From: Victivallaceae bacterium
GTDB lineage: Bacteria > Verrucomicrobiota > Lentisphaeria > Victivallales > Victivallaceae
Assembly (NCBI GenBank): GCA_028717165.1
Contig: JAQUOK010000151.1
Span: 1-7,177, forward strand
Length of the DNA: 7,177 bases
Direction: 5' to 3'
How positions within the stretch are numbered: the stretch's first letter is position 1; every line of letters begins with the position of its first letter. The notes under the pieces are model-generated. The model made no database searches, was not told where the DNA came from, and worked only from the letters and a program-made list of their open reading frames with translations. The translations under genes were made by a program, and so were the position numbers. Positions 6,359 to 7,177 of the stretch are shown here, one piece after another.

Positions 6359-7177
6359 TTACTGAAAGTATTGCGGATTTCAGGATGTTGTAAATATAAG
6401 TATTTTCATATTTGCCTTTGAACAACTCGCAATTTTCCCCTATAGCGGTTGTCATAACCGGAACTTCGCTGTGATTAAACGAGTTCCAGCTTATTCCGCA
6501 ACGGGCCGATATGATTTTAGCGCATTCGATAGCGATCGGATTTCTGCTTCCGTACATCTTTATCAGTTCCGGCGGGCGTTCAGACTTATGCCTTTCCGCC
6601 ATATAGATATCAAAAGCCTTTCTGATATTGTTTTTTTCATTATTTGTCAGATCATCTAATCCCAATTCTTCCTCAACTTCTTTGAGAGCTTTTTCAAAAG
6701 GAACCTTATTCCTTTTCCATTTTAAGACGTATTTATAGTAAAATTTTTCGATCGACATTTTCTGCTTATCAATATTTGCGAGAAACTTTTTACCGGCAGA
6801 TTTCAAATCAAAATTATTTTTCGTATCTTTGATTTGAAACAGCCCGCCGGTTTCATGGTCGGCAGTAACAACAATTAAAGTGTCTTGCGGATTTTTCAGA
6901 TAAAAATCATATGCGGTCTTAACGGCACCATCAAAAGCGAGGGTTTCCTTAATAAAGGCCGCGCTGTCGTTGCCGTGACAGGCCCAATCGATTTTTCCGC
7001 CCTCGACCATGAGGAAGAACCCTTTGGAATTGTCGAGAAATTTGATGGCGACATCCGTCAGCTCCCGCAAGGTCAAGTCCTTAGCTGAATCAATATCGAT
7101 TTCATATTTCATGTTGCAAACAGACAAAACTTTCTGAATTTCCGGTTTATTTCCAATGGCCAGGAGAGACTGTTTGT
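6354..7177 (-). CDS. Alkaline phosphatase, C-terminal part (5' end beyond the window)
   Basis: The minus-strand frame stays open to base 7177, so this is the C-terminal ~274 residues of a longer enzyme. A TTG at 7127-7125 is not a credible start. It would hydrolyse phosphate monoesters with two zinc ions and one magnesium. Metal-ligand motifs of the family are visible: MVEGGKIDWACHGND (E at 7004-7002, D at 6989-6987, H at 6977-6975), VVTADHETGG (D-H at 6860-6855) and FNHSEVPV (H at 6473-6471). These correspond to E. coli PhoA E322, D327, H331, D369-H370 and H412. The N-terminal half, with the phosphorylated Ser and any signal peptide, is outside the window. The stretch between DH and the last His is about 128 residues, against about 42 in PhoA, and contains a charged helical insertion (KWKRNKVPFEKALKEVEEEL). 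It is convergent with the operon. The middle (about 6700-6850) is more AT-rich than the operon. Confidence 0.9.
   Translation of the reverse strand, partial: KQSLLAIGNKPEIQKVLSVCNMKYEIDIDSAKDLTLRELTDVAIKFLDNSKGFFLMVEGGKIDWACHGNDSAAFIKETLAFDGAVKTAYDFYLKNPQDTLIVVTADHETGGLFQIKDTKNNFDLKSAGKKFLANIDKQKMSIEKFYYKYVLKWKRNKVPFEKALKEVEEELGLDDLTNNEKNNIRKAFDIYMAERHKSERPPELIKMYGSRNPIAIECAKIISARCGISWNSFNHSEVPVMTTAIGENCELFKGKYENTYIYNILKSAILSVK

Noticed and set aside
1..7177. CRISPR arrays, tRNA or rRNA genes, transposase genes, attachment sites
   Set aside because: No regularly spaced repeats, cloverleaf-like sequences, transposase motifs or terminal repeats were seen.

Overview
The window comes from a Gram-negative-style heterotroph of moderate GC content that specialises in glycans. 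The gene types are a GH20-like hexosaminidase, a GHL6/GH42-like putative glycosidase, PF12831-type FAD oxidoreductases (one with a HEAT-like tail) and an alkaline phosphatase. This mix, together with good Shine-Dalgarno sites, is most reminiscent of the Planctomycetota-Verrucomicrobiota-Lentisphaerota (PVC) group, perhaps Lentisphaerota. That placement is an inference from protein style; no taxonomic marker gene is present.

Layout. Positions 1-106 hold the last 34 codons of an upstream plus-strand gene. A 121-base leader (107-227) carries two inverted repeats, a weak sigma70-like promoter candidate and a clear ribosome binding site. Four tightly packed plus-strand genes follow, spaced +16 bases, a 19-base overlap and +3 bases: a GH20-like hexosaminidase (228-1613), a short degenerate FAD-binding protein (1630-2442), a long FAD-dependent oxidoreductase with a HEAT-like C-terminal domain (2424-4271) and a large GHL6/GH42-like protein (4275-6335, GTG start). 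This is almost certainly one operon. A convergent minus-strand alkaline phosphatase ends 18 bases downstream (6354) and runs off the right edge of the window, so only its C-terminal half is seen. The two stop codons lie within or beside an AT-rich dyad that may act as a two-way terminator. There is no gene-free stretch over 300 bases.

How the genes may work together. None of the four operon proteins has a visible signal peptide, so they probably act in the cytoplasm on imported oligosaccharides. Two glycosidase-like barrels flank two FAD-fold proteins that appear to be paralogues, one intact and one apparently degenerate. This suggests a compact catabolic module that combines oxidation of a sugar or sugar-linked group with glycosidic cleavage, probably on an amino-sugar substrate given the GH20-like enzyme. 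That is the most interesting hypothesis here, and it is an inference from context. The alkaline phosphatase is divergently regulated and need not belong to the module.
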